Origin: Malacoplasma sp.
Lineage (GTDB): Bacteria; Bacillota_I; Bacilli_A; Mycoplasmatales; Mycoplasmoidaceae
Direction of reading: 5' to 3'
DNA: 48,232 nt
Assembly (NCBI GenBank): GCA_021444005.1
Contig: JABUSB010000004.1
Span: 62,329 to 110,560, forward strand
Under the pieces are notes generated by a model, which searched no databases, was not told the DNA's origin, and saw only the letters and a list, made by a program, of their open reading frames with translations. The position numbers and the translations under genes were made by a program. Positions 9,153 through 20,583 of the stretch are shown piece after piece; the stretch's first letter is position 1, and the number at the start of each line of letters is the position of its first letter.

Positions 9153-10427
9153 ATGATCAATAAAAACATTATTAGAAACAACATTGAGTTGTTAAAAAAA
9201 GCATTAAAGAACCGAAATAATAAAACAATAGATGTTGATTTACTAAAAGATTTAGATAATAAGTTAGCTAATGTTAGTTTGGAAATTGAATCTTTAAATC
9301 GGCTTCGAAATGAATTAGCTCAAAAAGCGAATGCTGCTATTAAAAATAAGGATGAAGCTTTATTTTTAAATCTTAAAAAAGAAGGGGAAACAATTAAGAA
9401 TAAACTTGAATTGTTAAAAGCAGATGCGGATAAATTGGAACAAAAATTGCAAGCAATGCTTTATGAAATTCCCAATATCCCCCACGCTTCAGTACCAGTT
9501 GGGGTAGATGAAAATGACAATGTGGAAGTAAAAAGATGGGGACAAATACCAAAGTTTGATTTTGCACCCATTCCACATTGGGATTTAATTACTAATTTAA
9601 AGCTTGGTGATTTTGAAAGAGCAACAAAAGTTAGTGGATCACGTTTTTTTATTTATAAAGGACTTGGTAATAAATTAATTCGTGCACTGCAAGCTTTTAC
9701 TTTAGACCACCACGAAAAGAGTGGTTATATTGAATTTGGGATGCCAGTGATTGTTAATGAAAAATCATTAATTGGGACTGGGCAACTTCCAAAATTTAAA
9801 GAAGATCTGTTTAAGATTGAAAATACTAATTATTATTTATCACCAACGCTTGAAGTGCAATTAACAAACTATTATGCACAAGAGTTGTTAGATGAAGCGA
9901 TGTTTCCTATTAAAATTGCTGCTTCCTCACTTAACTTTAGAAGCGAAGCAGGGTCAGCTGGAAAAGACACACGTGGGATTATTCGCCAACACCAGTTTTA
10001 CAAGACTGAAATGGTTAATTTAGCGTTACCAGAAAATTCATATGAAGCACTAGAGTTAATGACAACAAATGCTGAAATGATTTTAGAAGCACTAAATTTA
10101 CCATATCGCAGAATTGTTTTGTGTACGGGAGACATGGGTTTTGGGGCTGCTAAAACTTATGATATTGAAGTTTATTTACCATCATACAATGGTTATAAAG
10201 AAATTTCATCATGTTCTAATTGTGAAGATTTTCAAGCAAGAAGAGCAATGATTCGTTATAAAAACTCTAAAACAAATAAAAATGAACTTGTCCACACACT
10301 AAATGGAAGTGGGTTAGCAATAGATCGTTTGTTTGCTGCAGTGATTGAAAATTACCAAAATCAGGATGGATCAATAAACGTTCCGACTGCTTTGCAAAAA
10401 TATATGGGAGTTGCGGTAATTAAGTAA
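9153..10427 (+). CDS. serS: Seryl-tRNA synthetase
   Basis: 424 aa, normal length, with no TGA codon. The N-terminal long coiled-coil arm spans about residues 25-105 and grips the tRNA-Ser variable arm. The class II core shows motif 2 as [20 protein letters not shown] and motif 3 as [18 protein letters not shown], plus the serine-pocket segment [11 protein letters not shown]. It is the last gene of the asnS-pgsA-serS run. No clear terminator directly follows; the next is at 11097. Confidence 0.97.
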   Translation: MINKNIIRNNIELLKKALKNRNNKTIDVDLLKDLDNKLANVSLEIESLNRLRNELAQKANAAIKNKDEALFLNLKKEGETIKNKLELLKADADKLEQKLQAMLYEIPNIPHASVPVGVDENDNVEVKRWGQIPKFDFAPIPHWDLITNLKLGDFERATKVSGSRFFIYKGLGNKLIRALQAFTLDHHEKSGYIEFGMPVIVNEKSLIGTGQLPKFKEDLFKIENTNYYLSPTLEVQLTNYYAQELLDEAMFPIKIAASSLNFRSEAGSAGKDTRGIIRQHQFYKTEMVNLALPENSYEALELMTTNAEMILEALNLPYRRIVLCTGDMGFGAAKTYDIEVYLPSYNGYKEISSCSNCEDFQARRAMIRYKNSKTNKNELVHTLNGSGLAIDRLFAAVIENYQNQDGSINVPTALQKYMGVAVIK

Positions 10428-10490
10428 AATTAATATAAATCTTTATTATACTTAATTTTTATTAAAAATAACAAAATTTTTTATTTAAAC

Positions 10491-10521
10491 TTGTAAATTT
10501 TAATTTTTTTTCTCGTATAAT
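10491..10521 (+). promoter_or_regulatory. Putative promoter inside the gene desert
   Basis: TTGTAA (10491-10496) and TATAAT (10516-10521) are separated by 19 nt. No open reading frame starts downstream before 11297, so if active it would drive a non-coding transcript or a very long leader. Confidence 0.4.
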
Positions 10522-11096
10522 TTATATAGTGGTTAGGCTATTCCACATTAAAAAAATAGCTTAAATCTTTTTTAATCTTATTTTTAAGACATTTTTTTCA
10601 TATTTTATACATTATTTATCACATCTCTTTTAGTTTCTGTGTTCTAACAAATTAATTTTTTCTATTATCCTTTTTTAATTTGTTGATAGTTAATTTTTAT
10701 ACCTCTTTATATTTTTAATTATTTAAAACACTTTCCCTTTTATTAGTCATATTTTGTGATATCTAATATATCTCTCCTTATTCCTTTATTTTATATTTCA
10801 CTTTTTTAATCTATTAATCTGTAATTATTTTTCATTCTTTTTTATCTCATTTATTTCTTTGTACTCTTTAACTAAAATATTTACTTAATTCTTTGTAACT
10901 ATTTGTTGTTCATATTGTTTTAATTGTGTTCCTTTCTTAAAATTTCTATTTATTTTTCTCTTTACTTGACACTTTAAAGTGCTTTGAAAATCGATTTATA
11001 AATCAGTTTTAGGCTTCATATATTTCTTATTTTCTGATTGTCAATATTCTTGTATGAGAAAATGCTATTAAAAATTAATTAAAAAGATTTAAAAAA

Positions 11097-11131
11097 ATAC
11101 CTGGCTAAACCACCAGGTATTTTTTTTTTTT
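11097..11131 (+). terminator. Strong bidirectional rho-independent terminator
   Basis: ATACCTGG (11097-11104) pairs with CCAGGTAT (11113-11120) across an 8-nt loop. It is flanked by A7 on the left and T11 on the right, so it could act in both directions. It separates the 10428-11096 region from the surface-protein gene. Confidence 0.88.
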
Positions 11132-11296
11132 ATCTACCCATATTAATTTCAATCAAATCCAGATCATTCTTAAAAATGGTTTTACTATTTTATAAGCATA
11201 TTGGGATATGTGTTTCGCAAATAGAAAATTAAAAAATTTTAAAATATAATTTTTAGTATCAAAGTCATTTGATTACTTTATATCATTTAGTTTTTT

Positions 11297-14200
11297 ATGA
11301 AAAATAAATCATTATTTTCAAAGCTATTATTTTCTACATTTTTAACAATGGGAAGCGTTTGTTGTGTCGCATCCCTTACTTCTCCCCAAAAGGGAATGGA
11401 TAACAAATACAATACAAATGTGATCCAACAAAGTAAAACTAATTCTTTATTAAATGCAGCTACTAATACACTAGATGCGACTTCAATTGGGTTAACCAAT
11501 CGAATGCAAATGCCTGCAACTTTACCTAATAATTTTAATGATTATAGTTTGTTTGCAAAAGACAACAATAACCAATTGGTACAAACTAGTATGGGAATAT
11601 TAGGGATTTCAAAAGACTATAAAACCTTTTATTTCACCTCATATTCTGGGAAATTAATTTGGGCTAACCAATTTAATACCAATCCACTAATGGTAAGTTT
11701 TTATAATCTTAAACAATTAAAGCAAAACACCAATGGTGATATTAATAATTTAACAATTAAAAGCTGGACTAAATTAAGTGATAGTTTATTAGCTGTAATT
11801 TTAAGTGATAATGTTAACACCATTGTTGTTGCACTTAATTTAAATACCGGTTTGTTTGCAGGTGAGGTTACTAATAGCTATTTAACATTTGATGTTCAAA
11901 AGTCTTTTCTTTTGTATTCGAAATACCTTTATAACCGCATTTACAAGATTTCAAGCACGCAAGCAGTTTTAACTGCAGATAATTTGATTTCTGGGAAAAT
12001 GATGCAAGTTGTGCAATTTCCCACAACTGCTAATTCTACACCAAGTGGGGTGCAATTAAGTCTTGCTAATTTCCCAACTAACAAATCACTTGCTTCAATC
12101 ATTGCAACTGATGCTGGTAATATTTTTGGTGTTTTTATTGATAACACCCAATACAAGAGTCAAAATAATTTATATTATTACCACCAATATTTAATTCCTT
12201 TAACTTTTGCTGCAAACAAGTTAACTGCAGAAAGTGTAAACACTAGTCAATCAACAACAAGCGGCAACACCCTACAATTAAGCACAGACTATGTTAGCAA
12301 CTCTACAACACTAAATACTGCTAATTTTGAAAATAACTATTACATTTATTCAGCAAATAATGGATTAAGAATTTTATTAGTTGCCGGTGCTAAATTTGTG
12401 GCTACACAAACAAATGGCTTCCAAAGTTTTTATCGCATTGATTACAATTCTGCTTCTAAATCATTTAGCAACGTTGCATATTTAGATTTTACAAACAAGC
12501 AATTAGGGTCACTAACTTTTAGTAGTAACTCAAATAAGGTTTTAATTAGTTTTAACAATACAAATGACGGAATTTATTTAGGATTTATAGATCCAAGTCA
12601 AACAACACTAAATATCACCGCAATTCAGCAATCAACTGCACAATCAACACGCGATTATTTTTTAATCCCGGTTTTAGAATACAAAAGCAAAGAATATTTG
12701 TTATTACAAAACAATAATAAAAACATCATTAACTATTTATTGTGAAATGGTAGCTCTTATTCACAAGTTAATAATGCTTCAGGAGCAGTGGTTACAACTT
12801 ATTTTAAATACTGGACATTTCAAAACGTGAATAACAAATCAGTATACGATGGATTAGGTTCAAGTTATTATGTGACATCGGTTACCCCAGCAGTTGTTGC
12901 AAAATACTTAAACTTTAATATTTTTGGCTCAAACCGAAGCACAACCCAATATTCGAGAACGCAAAATGAAAATTATGGAATTTTAAAGCTTTGAATTAAA
13001 ATAGCATACCCAGCTTCTTATTTAAATGCTTACCAAACTTATTTTTTAATTGAATTTGATATCAATGGGTTGTATCAAAAAACAAGTTTTATTTTTAACT
13101 GAATTGATGCAAATTCCACAGTTGATACTCAAAAAGCAAATCAGGTGAAAACGTTAAAGCAAACTAAATATGCTAGCCAAATTACAGCACAAGACATCAT
13201 TAATAGTTTTATCTCTTATCAAATTGCTTCCAACACTGGTAGCAGTTTAGTAATTAGTACTGATAATGTCGCATTATCATATTCTAATTACTATAGTACT
13301 TTAACAGTCACAATCTCTTTGGATCCTTCCCAATTACCAGTTGGAATTCCAGCTAATATGACAAAGTTTACAAACACTTTTACCGGGTTTTTATCAACAC
13401 AAAACTATAGTGTTGTTTTAAATGATAATAATGTAATATATTCGACAACTGCATCAATCTATCCGAGTCAGTTAACAAAACAAGAAATTATTAAAAATTT
13501 CTTTACAGTCGGAAGTAGTGTACAAACCGATCCCAAATATTGGGATATCCAAATTTCAAATGTGGATGATTATAATGGAACACTTAATTTAAGTGTGTCA
13601 TATACTGGATATACAAATGCTTTAAATTATAGTGAGTTACCATCAGATTATGCCAATTCATTTAAAGATTTAATTAAAGACCAATCATTTGTTACTTTTA
13701 AAGCTTTAAAAACAGCAATGGATACTTTTAATAGTGATTCAATCTCATTCCAGGACTATAGTAGTGAATATTTGCCAAGCGAGATTTACCAACAGTATTT
13801 AGATTATTTAAACAATATTGGCAGTATTGATGCAAGCAATGTTATTTTACTAAATAACTTAAGTTCTTCAGTATTTGGTGTTAATGATTTAGAAATTGTT
13901 TGTAACAATAGTAATTCTTGTGATGCAGATGGGTTTTTAGACTTAACAGTTAGTATTAAAAACAATACAACAACAAAAGTAGAATATAATGGGAATCAAT
14001 TTAGTAGTAACAATAATTATCTAGTATTTGATAATCAAATTGCTGCTAAACTTGATAACTATCCTTTTCATTATGAATGAAAAATTAATACAACAAGCAA
14101 ATACTTTTATGTTTTAGATGCAAGTGGGAATAAAATTAAATCTAGTAATAATGTGTATACACTAGATTTAAAAACAGATAGTGGAATCGGGATTAATAGC

Positions 14201-14662
14201 CAAACATATGCGAATCAAGTAACGGTAAATGATATTGCTAAAATGTTTCAAATTGAGGGGTATAATTCATCAATTTCACTAGATTCTAACCAAGATGATG
14301 GATGGGTGAAAGCAACAATTAATTTAGCATTGAAGAACCCTCCATTGGTGAGTCAATATGATGAATCTGCAAATAACCAAAATTTAACAAGAACACTCTA
14401 TATTTACAATTTTGCGATTCCTATTTCAAAAACTTTAATTTATACATTATCTGCAATCGGGGCAGCAGTTGGAATTGTGATTATTGTTTTAGCTATAAGA
14501 TATGGTATTTGGCAAAGAAAAGCAATATATTACAAAAACAAAGCAACTCCACTTAAAGAAGCTAGAAAAAACGAAACACTTTTAATTCACTATAATAAGA
14601 AAAACCGTCACTTTAAAAAAATAGCTAAAATTAAAAAAAGTAAAGCTAGTAAAAACAAATAG
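11297..14662 (+). CDS. Giant membrane-anchored surface protein with Lipoprotein_17-type repeats
   Basis: 1121 aa, with TGA Trp codons at 12743, 12992, 13100 and 14078. The N terminus has a basic start and hydrophobic signal segment (LLFSTFLTMGSVCCVAS) with no clean lipobox. The first 450 residues, with repeats such as GKLIWANQF and LNLNTGLFAG, look like beta-propeller blades. Residues from about 600 on carry repeated domains of the form TAQDIINSF...LSYSNYYSTLTVTISL...FTGF, typical of the Lipoprotein_17 (PF04200) repeats of mycoplasma surface proteins. A C-terminal membrane helix (IYTLSAIGAAVGIVIIVLAI) is followed by a strongly basic cytoplasmic tail. There is no Shine-Dalgarno before the ATG. 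Adhesin or antigen roles are inference. Confidence 0.75.
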
Positions 14663-14695
14663 ATCAAAGCTATCTTATTTTCTAAATGTGTTGCA

Positions 14696-15751
14696 TTAAT
14701 CAATAATATCTAATAAGATTTCATTGAGTAAATCAAAGTTTTTAGCTTTAATAAAATTGTTTTCAATTGTTAATAGTTTAAAATTCAATTTGTTTTTTAA
14801 ATAATCGAATGCATTTAAATTTCTTGGGATTGTTAAATCAATTCCATTTTTTTTTCTTAATCCCATAATGAAGGTGTTTATATAAGTTTCTTTGTCATCC
14901 CAAAAAGTATTGTTTTTTTCTCATTCTAATAATGTACCTTGATTGTGGTAATACACATTTTTTTCATAACCATATGCTGCAATTCCAATCGCTTTCCAAT
15001 CCTCTAAATTTCAGTATGCTAAATTATGAAGTGATTCAAATGAGGGATTAATCGCTCAATTAGAAATTTCGTACCGGTTATAATTAAGTTTAATAAATTC
15101 GTTTTTTAGATACTCTAATTGAATCGCTTCTCTATCTTCATCAATTTTGTAATTTAGTTTATTTAAAATTGCACCACTTTTAACTTCTAATGCATAAAAG
15201 GAAACGTGAGGGATTTGGTAAGTTTTAATAAATGCAAAACTCTTTTTTAAATCAGTGATTTTCAGCAGTGGGAGATTATAAATAAAATCACATGAGATAT
15301 TATAAATTTGAAACTTTTTTAAAATTTTAATTGCATTAACACAATCTTTAAATTGGTGTGTTCTTTTCAATAACGCTAAAATAGTGTCATTTGTAGTTTG
15401 AATTCCAAGAGAGACGCGGTTAACTTGGTTATGTTTTAATATTTCACATTGTGAATTATTGATAAACTCAGGGTTAGCTTCAATTGTGAATTCACAATCT
15501 TTTGCTCTTTTTTGATTTAAAGCTGAAAGTAATTGATTTAAAAGTTTATCATCTAAGAAATTAGGAGTTCCCCCACCAATATAGATTGTTTGATAAACAT
15601 TATTGTCTTGTTTAATTTCGTTAACAATTTTTTGGATATATTGGTTAATTAAATTTTTATCATTTGTTTTGGTACGGTAAAAGTCACAGTATGTGCAAAT
15701 TGCTTTACAAAAAGGAATGTGAATGTATAAGTGCTTAGTATTATTTGTCAT
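14696..15751 (-). CDS. hemW: HemW-like radical SAM protein (oxygen-independent coproporphyrinogen oxidase family)
   Basis: 351 aa, reading through TGA Trp codons from 15055 onwards. The radical SAM cluster motif CKAICTYCDFY binds the 4Fe-4S cluster (C15, C19, C22), preceded by HLYIHIPF; GGGTPNFL and SLGIQTTND follow, as in HemN/HemW proteins. Mollicutes generally make no haem, so the HemW subgroup (haem chaperone-like) fits better than a true HemN oxidase; the actual substrate is unknown. The start codon lies inside the 3' end of miaA (11-base overlap), so the two genes are translationally coupled. Confidence 0.85.
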
Positions 15752-16640
15752 TTCAGAAATTATAAATTGCAGCTAATAGTTGTTGGTATTGATTATAAGA
15801 TTTGAATTTAAAATCAATTTTAAATTTATTATTGATTCAAGTTTCTTGTCTTTTCGCATACTGTCTTGTTTTTTGTTTAATCAATTCAAGATTAGTTTCG
15901 CGTTTTTCGATAATTGAATGATATATTTCATCATACCCGATTGCTTTAAATGCATTCAAATTTGTGATTTTATCCCCATGCTTTTCAATAAGTTGTACAA
16001 CCTCTTGTCTTCAATTGTTGTCAAACATTTTTTGGGCACGAAGATTAATTTTTTGGTAAAGTTTTTCTCTTTCAACCTCTTTTTTAATGATAAAAAAATC
16101 ATATAATGGTTCTAAATTTTTTTTATCCAATTCTGATTTTTTTAAAAAGTTATTTGAATATATTATTTTTAAAGCTTGTAATAATCTTTTGCGGTTATTA
16201 TTTCCAATTTTTAAAGCTTCAACACTATCTAATTCATACAACTTAGAATATAGTTCCTCGTTTGATAAATGGTCAAAACTAAGGTTGCTATCAATTGCTT
16301 TAATGTTGTAATTGTTAATAAGACAATCAATGTATAAATTAGACCCACCCTCTAATATAAATTTGGTATTTAAATTATTTTGCATTAAAGTGTCAAATTC
16401 ATTTTTAAACCTTTTAATATTTCACGCTTCAAAGATTGAAATGTGATTTACGAAGTGGTGTCGAATTTCTTTTAATGCTTTAGCATCTGGCTTGTTAATT
16501 CCCCTACTGATTTCTTGATACACTTGGAATGCATCACAAACCACTATTTGATAACTTAAATCCTTTGCAATTTGGAATGTTAAATCACTTTTACCCGAAG
16601 CCGTAGGGCCAACAACTATTATTAATTTCTTTTTTTGCAT
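15741..16640 (-). CDS. miaA: tRNA dimethylallyltransferase
   Basis: 299 aa. It adds a dimethylallyl group to A37 of tRNAs reading U-starting codons. The P-loop GPTASGKS is at residues 11-18, then VCDAFQVYQEISRGINKPD (family DSxQxY...GTAKP site), HHFVNHI, FILEGGSNLYIDCLI, and a C-terminal KQKTRQYAKRQETW. The ATG at 16640 (MQKKKLIIVV) is preferred over an upstream in-frame TTG. The usual D in DSxQ is here DAFQ. TGA Trp codons occur at 16422 and 16013. The 3' end overlaps hemW. Confidence 0.9.
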
Positions 16641-16765
16641 ATCTTTAAATTTATATAATATCAATTATGTGATTGGTAATAATTTTATGATTTTAAGTCA
16701 AGGTCTAGAAAAGATAATTTTTTTTGTTTAAAATTTATACATTCTAAAAACAATCATAAATAATT

Positions 16766-18169
16766 ATGAAAAAAAATTATTTCAAAAAAGTTAGTTTGCT
16801 ATTGTTTTCTGCAGCTTTAGCGATTCCCTTATCATCTTGTTCAATTACATCCAATTCAAGCGCAAGCATAGATTCAATAACTTTAGCTAATAAAAATTAC
16901 CAATATGAAAGTCAATATAGTGACCAAATTTTACAAAGAACACTATCTTTAAAATTTAAATTAACTGAAAACCAAACTCCAGGTGATAATCAAATTGAAA
17001 CCACAACAGTTACAGGAACTGGTTGAATTTGAAGTGCGTCCAACAATTACTATTATGTTGCAACCAATATGCACGTTGCAGGTTCGGTAACCTTTGCTGG
17101 AAACAAGTTTGCATACTATCCAGAAGGAAGCAAAACTCCAACAATCAAAGACTATACCAATTATCAATTAAGCTCCCAACTGGGATATTCTTCTAATGGT
17201 ACTTCAATAAACTATGTTGATGTACTTAACCCAACAGTTGTTTACTCTTCTATTAATGACACAAATTTTAATAGCATTGTTAATCCGAATAATTCTTACT
17301 ATCAATATAGTAATTACCAATTTAAAGGAATTAGTGACATTGTCATTTTAAGATATGATTTAAATCCAGCAGATTACGATAGTACTACTTCAAACTCAAC
17401 TTCTTTGGATGCAGTGACAGAAAACACAAATGCATCCGCTTCATTAAACCCACTACCCTCAGATTTCCAAACTTGATTAAGCAATTATAATAACAATCCC
17501 ACTAATGTTTATAATGGTTCAATAAGTTTGAGTGGTTCAACTTTTTATTCAGGTGGTTTTCCAGTAATTAAGGATCAAAATGGTGCACAAAGCAACCAAT
17601 GAGTTCCATTATCTGGATTTGGATGCGATATCAATGTTACTAGTCAATTTGATAAATCATGAAATTCAAAAGATAGGCCAGATAATGAAAGTGACCAACC
17701 AATTTCATTTATTGATTCAAACTATGCTAATCAAGTTTTAAGTAATACTAGTAATAATGATAATAATCTTGAATCTGCAAATAACGCAGAAGATAGTACA
17801 AAACCAAATAATGATTACTCTAGTAATCCTGGAAGTACTAACTTTTTAAATAAAGCATATAACATTTATTGTTATGGTAACTCATCAGCAGGGGCATCTG
17901 GAAGTTTATTGTCAACCGTGATTAATAACACATTTTATGTTGTGGGAATCTATTGAGGGGTAACTACATTTAAAGTGAATAACTCTGATATTAATTTGGG
18001 AAGTTATGATTTGTTTGTAAACCCTTCTTATAACTTAGTAAATAGTATTAACCAAGCTATTAGTAGTGATAAACCAACAAGTGCATCAAATACTTCTGCA
18101 GCTACACCTTCGGTTGATGCTAACCAACAAACTCAAGAACCTGCAACAAGCTCTAATAAATCTGAATAA
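16766..18169 (+). CDS. Lipoprotein with DUF31-type trypsin-like serine protease domain
   Basis: 467 aa with TGA-encoded Trp codons. Residues 1-25 are a lipoprotein signal ending in PLSSC, with Cys25 as the lipidated residue. The body has a chymotrypsin-fold triad as placed by eye: His103 in YVATNMHVAG, Asp191 in GISDIVILRY and Ser378 in AGASGSLL, followed by FYVVGIYWG. GTGWIW before the His is also typical. This is the pattern of mycoplasma DUF31 proteins, which include the immunoglobulin protease MIP. This protein is shorter than MIP and has no visible MIB gene beside it, so the substrate is open. The Ser/Thr/Gln-rich tail is probably disordered. No Shine-Dalgarno precedes the ATG. Confidence 0.75.
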
Positions 18170-18185
18170 TTGATTGATTTAATAA

Positions 18186-18216
18186 AAAAACTGCAACTTA
18201 ATTGATTGCAGTTTTT
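18186..18216. terminator. Bidirectional terminator between convergent genes
   Basis: AAACTGCAA (18188-18196) pairs with TTGCAGTTT (18206-18214), with A-run before and T-run after. It lies between the 3' ends of the DUF31 gene and gpmI and can serve both. Confidence 0.85.
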
Positions 18217-18239
18217 AATTGTTTTAAATAACTGAAAAG

Positions 18240-19751
18240 TTATTCTTTTTTTAAAATTGAAGGTTTATCCATCTCAGCAGGGATATTTAATTTCATAAAG
18301 TCCAAAATTGTTGGGGCCACATTTGCTAAGCTTCCCCAAGATTCTAATTTCACATTTTTATTATTTGAAATAAAAATAACTGGGTTGGTCGTGTGTTTAG
18401 TAACTGGCTTATTTTCACTATCAATCATCACTTCTGCATTTCCGTGGTCCGCAGTAATAAACAATGTCCCACTTAAGCTTTGTACTTTTTCACTTATTCT
18501 TTTAATTTGTGAATCTAGTGTTTCAATTGCAATTACAGCTTTATCATAAACTCCCGTATGTCCTACCATATCAGCATTTGCAAAATTCAAGATTACAAAA
18601 TCATATTGGTCTAAAACATCTAATAATGCATCTGTAATTTCAACTGCTGCCATTTGGGGCATTAAATCATATGTTTTAACTTTAGGGGACGGAATTAAAA
18701 GTTTTTTCTCATTTCTTAATTCTTTTTCTTCCCCGCCATCTACAAAGAAAGTAACGTGAGCATATTTTTCAGTTTCAGCAATTCGAAGTTGGACTAGGTT
18801 ATTGTCAGCAACAACTTCTCCAATTGTGTTGTTAACAATAACCGTTGGGAATAGGATTCCATTAGGTGTAATCCCTTCATAGCTCATCATAATCGCATAA
18901 TAGATGTTTTTTAACGGTTTTTGATTTAGATAATCATAAATGTCAGATTTACAAAACAGATGCGATAATTGTCTAGCACGATCTGGTCTGAAATTGGCGT
19001 GAATAATACTGTCATTGTCTTTTATTGCAATGTTGTTATCATTTTTGCGAGCTGGTGTTAAAAACTCATCAAAGATGTTTTTAGTATATTCATTTTCAAC
19101 ATATTTGATCGAATCTTCAAAATAGTTGTTACCAAGTCCTGTTAAATAATCATATGCTTGTTGACTACGTTCCCATCTTTTGTCACGGTCCATTGCATAA
19201 AATCGTCCCATTATCGTCCCAATTTGCCCACCATATTTATTCAATACTGCTTCTAATTGTTTAATGTATTCAATAATTGATTGGGGGGCAACATCACGCC
19301 CATCCCCAAAAACGTGAATAATTGGTTTTAATCCATTTTCACTAATAATTCTTATCATTTCAAAAATGTGGTTTTGGTGTGAATGCACCCCACCAGGTGA
19401 CAATAACCCCATAATGTGAATGTTGCTTTGGTTCTTTTTACTGTGTTGGATTGCTTCAAACAAAACTTTGTTACTATTAAATTTCTTAGTTTTGATATCG
19501 TTATTAATTAATGACAATCCCGTATATACCACTCTTCCAGCACCAATAATTAAATGCCCAACTTCAGAATTACCAATTTGGTTTTCAGGTAATCCTACAT
19601 AATCCCCACTAGCTTCTAATAATGCATAACTATAGTTTTGCATTAGTTCATCAAAAAAAGGCGTTTTTGCGTTTAATATTGCATTTCCAAAGGCTTGTTT
19701 CGAATACCCAAAACCGTCAAATATTGCTAAAACAACAGGTGACTTTTTCAT
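18240..19751 (-). CDS. gpmI: 2,3-bisphosphoglycerate-independent phosphoglycerate mutase
   Basis: 503 aa, full length, without TGA codons. It interconverts 3- and 2-phosphoglycerate in glycolysis through a phosphoserine, using Mn2+. The nucleophile is Ser62 in GNSEVGHLIIGAGR. Also present are VLAIFDGFG (metal site), HVFGDGRDVAPQS, MGRFYAMDRDKRWER, NFRPDRARQL, NFANADMVGHTG and ITADHGNAE. The start lies 1 nt after the tpiA stop, so tpiA and gpmI are co-transcribed, as in M. genitalium MG431-MG430. Confidence 0.97.
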   Translation of the reverse strand: MKKSPVVLAIFDGFGYSKQAFGNAILNAKTPFFDELMQNYSYALLEASGDYVGLPENQIGNSEVGHLIIGAGRVVYTGLSLINNDIKTKKFNSNKVLFEAIQHSKKNQSNIHIMGLLSPGGVHSHQNHIFEMIRIISENGLKPIIHVFGDGRDVAPQSIIEYIKQLEAVLNKYGGQIGTIMGRFYAMDRDKRWERSQQAYDYLTGLGNNYFEDSIKYVENEYTKNIFDEFLTPARKNDNNIAIKDNDSIIHANFRPDRARQLSHLFCKSDIYDYLNQKPLKNIYYAIMMSYEGITPNGILFPTVIVNNTIGEVVADNNLVQLRIAETEKYAHVTFFVDGGEEKELRNEKKLLIPSPKVKTYDLMPQMAAVEITDALLDVLDQYDFVILNFANADMVGHTGVYDKAVIAIETLDSQIKRISEKVQSLSGTLFITADHGNAEVMIDSENKPVTKHTTNPVIFISNNKNVKLESWGSLANVAPTILDFMKLNIPAEMDKPSILKKE

Positions 19752-19752
19752 C

Positions 19753-20511
19753 TTAAATTCCTTTCATAATTTTGATTAATTGTACATAATTTTCAGGTTT
19801 TAAACAAAAACCACCAACAAGGGCTCCATCAATGTTTTTTTGTTTAAAAAAATCAGTACAGTTTTTGTCATTTACAGACCCACCATACAAGAAAGGAATT
19901 TTAGCAATAATGTCCTTACTATACTTTTCGCTAAGTTTTTGTTTTAATTGTGCTATAAGTTGATCAATTTGTGCAGCTACTGGAATTTTCCCAGTCCCAA
20001 TGGCTCAAGTAGGTTCATATGCAATAATTAAATTGTGAAAATATTTTTTATCAATGTTTTCAAGTGCAATTAAAGTCTGGTTATGAATCACATCAAATGT
20101 ATGGTTTTTTTCATACTCATCAATTGTTTCACCAATGCACAAAACTGCTTGCATTTCGTTTTCAAGCAATGCTTTTATTTGTAGATGAATGATATCATCA
20201 GTATCATTAAAAAACTGACGTCTTTCAGAGTGACCTACAAGTGAACCTTTAATATTGCAATCTTTTAATTGATTTCAAGAGATATTCCCAGTAAACGCCC
20301 CTTCTTTTGCATAATGGGCATCTTGGGAAATCACTTCCACATTTTTAAATAATTTTTTAGCATCTAGTAAATAAATACTTGGTACTGCAATTTCACACTT
20401 AATGTTTTTTGCATCGATTTTTTTATATTCTGATTCAAAAACATTTGCAAATTGTTGAATCTCTGCAAATGTTTTATACATTTTCCAATTGGCAATGATG
20501 TATTTTTCCAT
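19753..20511 (-). CDS. tpiA: Triosephosphate isomerase
   Basis: 252 aa, normal length. It interconverts dihydroxyacetone phosphate and glyceraldehyde 3-phosphate. It begins MEKYIIANWKMYKTFAEIQ with the catalytic Lys in NWKMYK. The catalytic His is in VGHSERRQFF, the catalytic Glu in IAYEPTWAIGTG, and the phosphate-binding loop is LYGGSVN. TGA Trp codons occur at 20275 and in AYEPTW. A GGAGG-type ribosome binding site precedes the ATG. It is directly followed by gpmI. Confidence 0.97.
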
Positions 20512-20583
20512 ATTTCCTCCATAATAAGAATTTATATTTGTTTTGTAAATTAAATAAAGTTAACTAAGTCTTAATCAGAACAT

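Larger units (their letters stand above)
10428..11296. other. Pyrimidine-rich gene desert
   Basis: This 869-base gap has no intact gene on either strand. From about 10560 to 11040 the plus strand is extremely T- and C-rich and nearly lacks G, quite unlike the flanking genes. One minus-strand frame gives lysine- and glutamate-rich, coding-like stretches broken by many TAA and TAG codons, as a decayed gene might. A plus-strand promoter (10491-10521) and a strong terminator (11097-11131) bracket it, so an untranslated RNA of about 600 nt is also possible. A perfect 12-bp palindrome CACTTTAAAGTG lies near 10970. It has no tRNA, tmRNA or RNase P signature that I can see. Confidence 0.45.
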
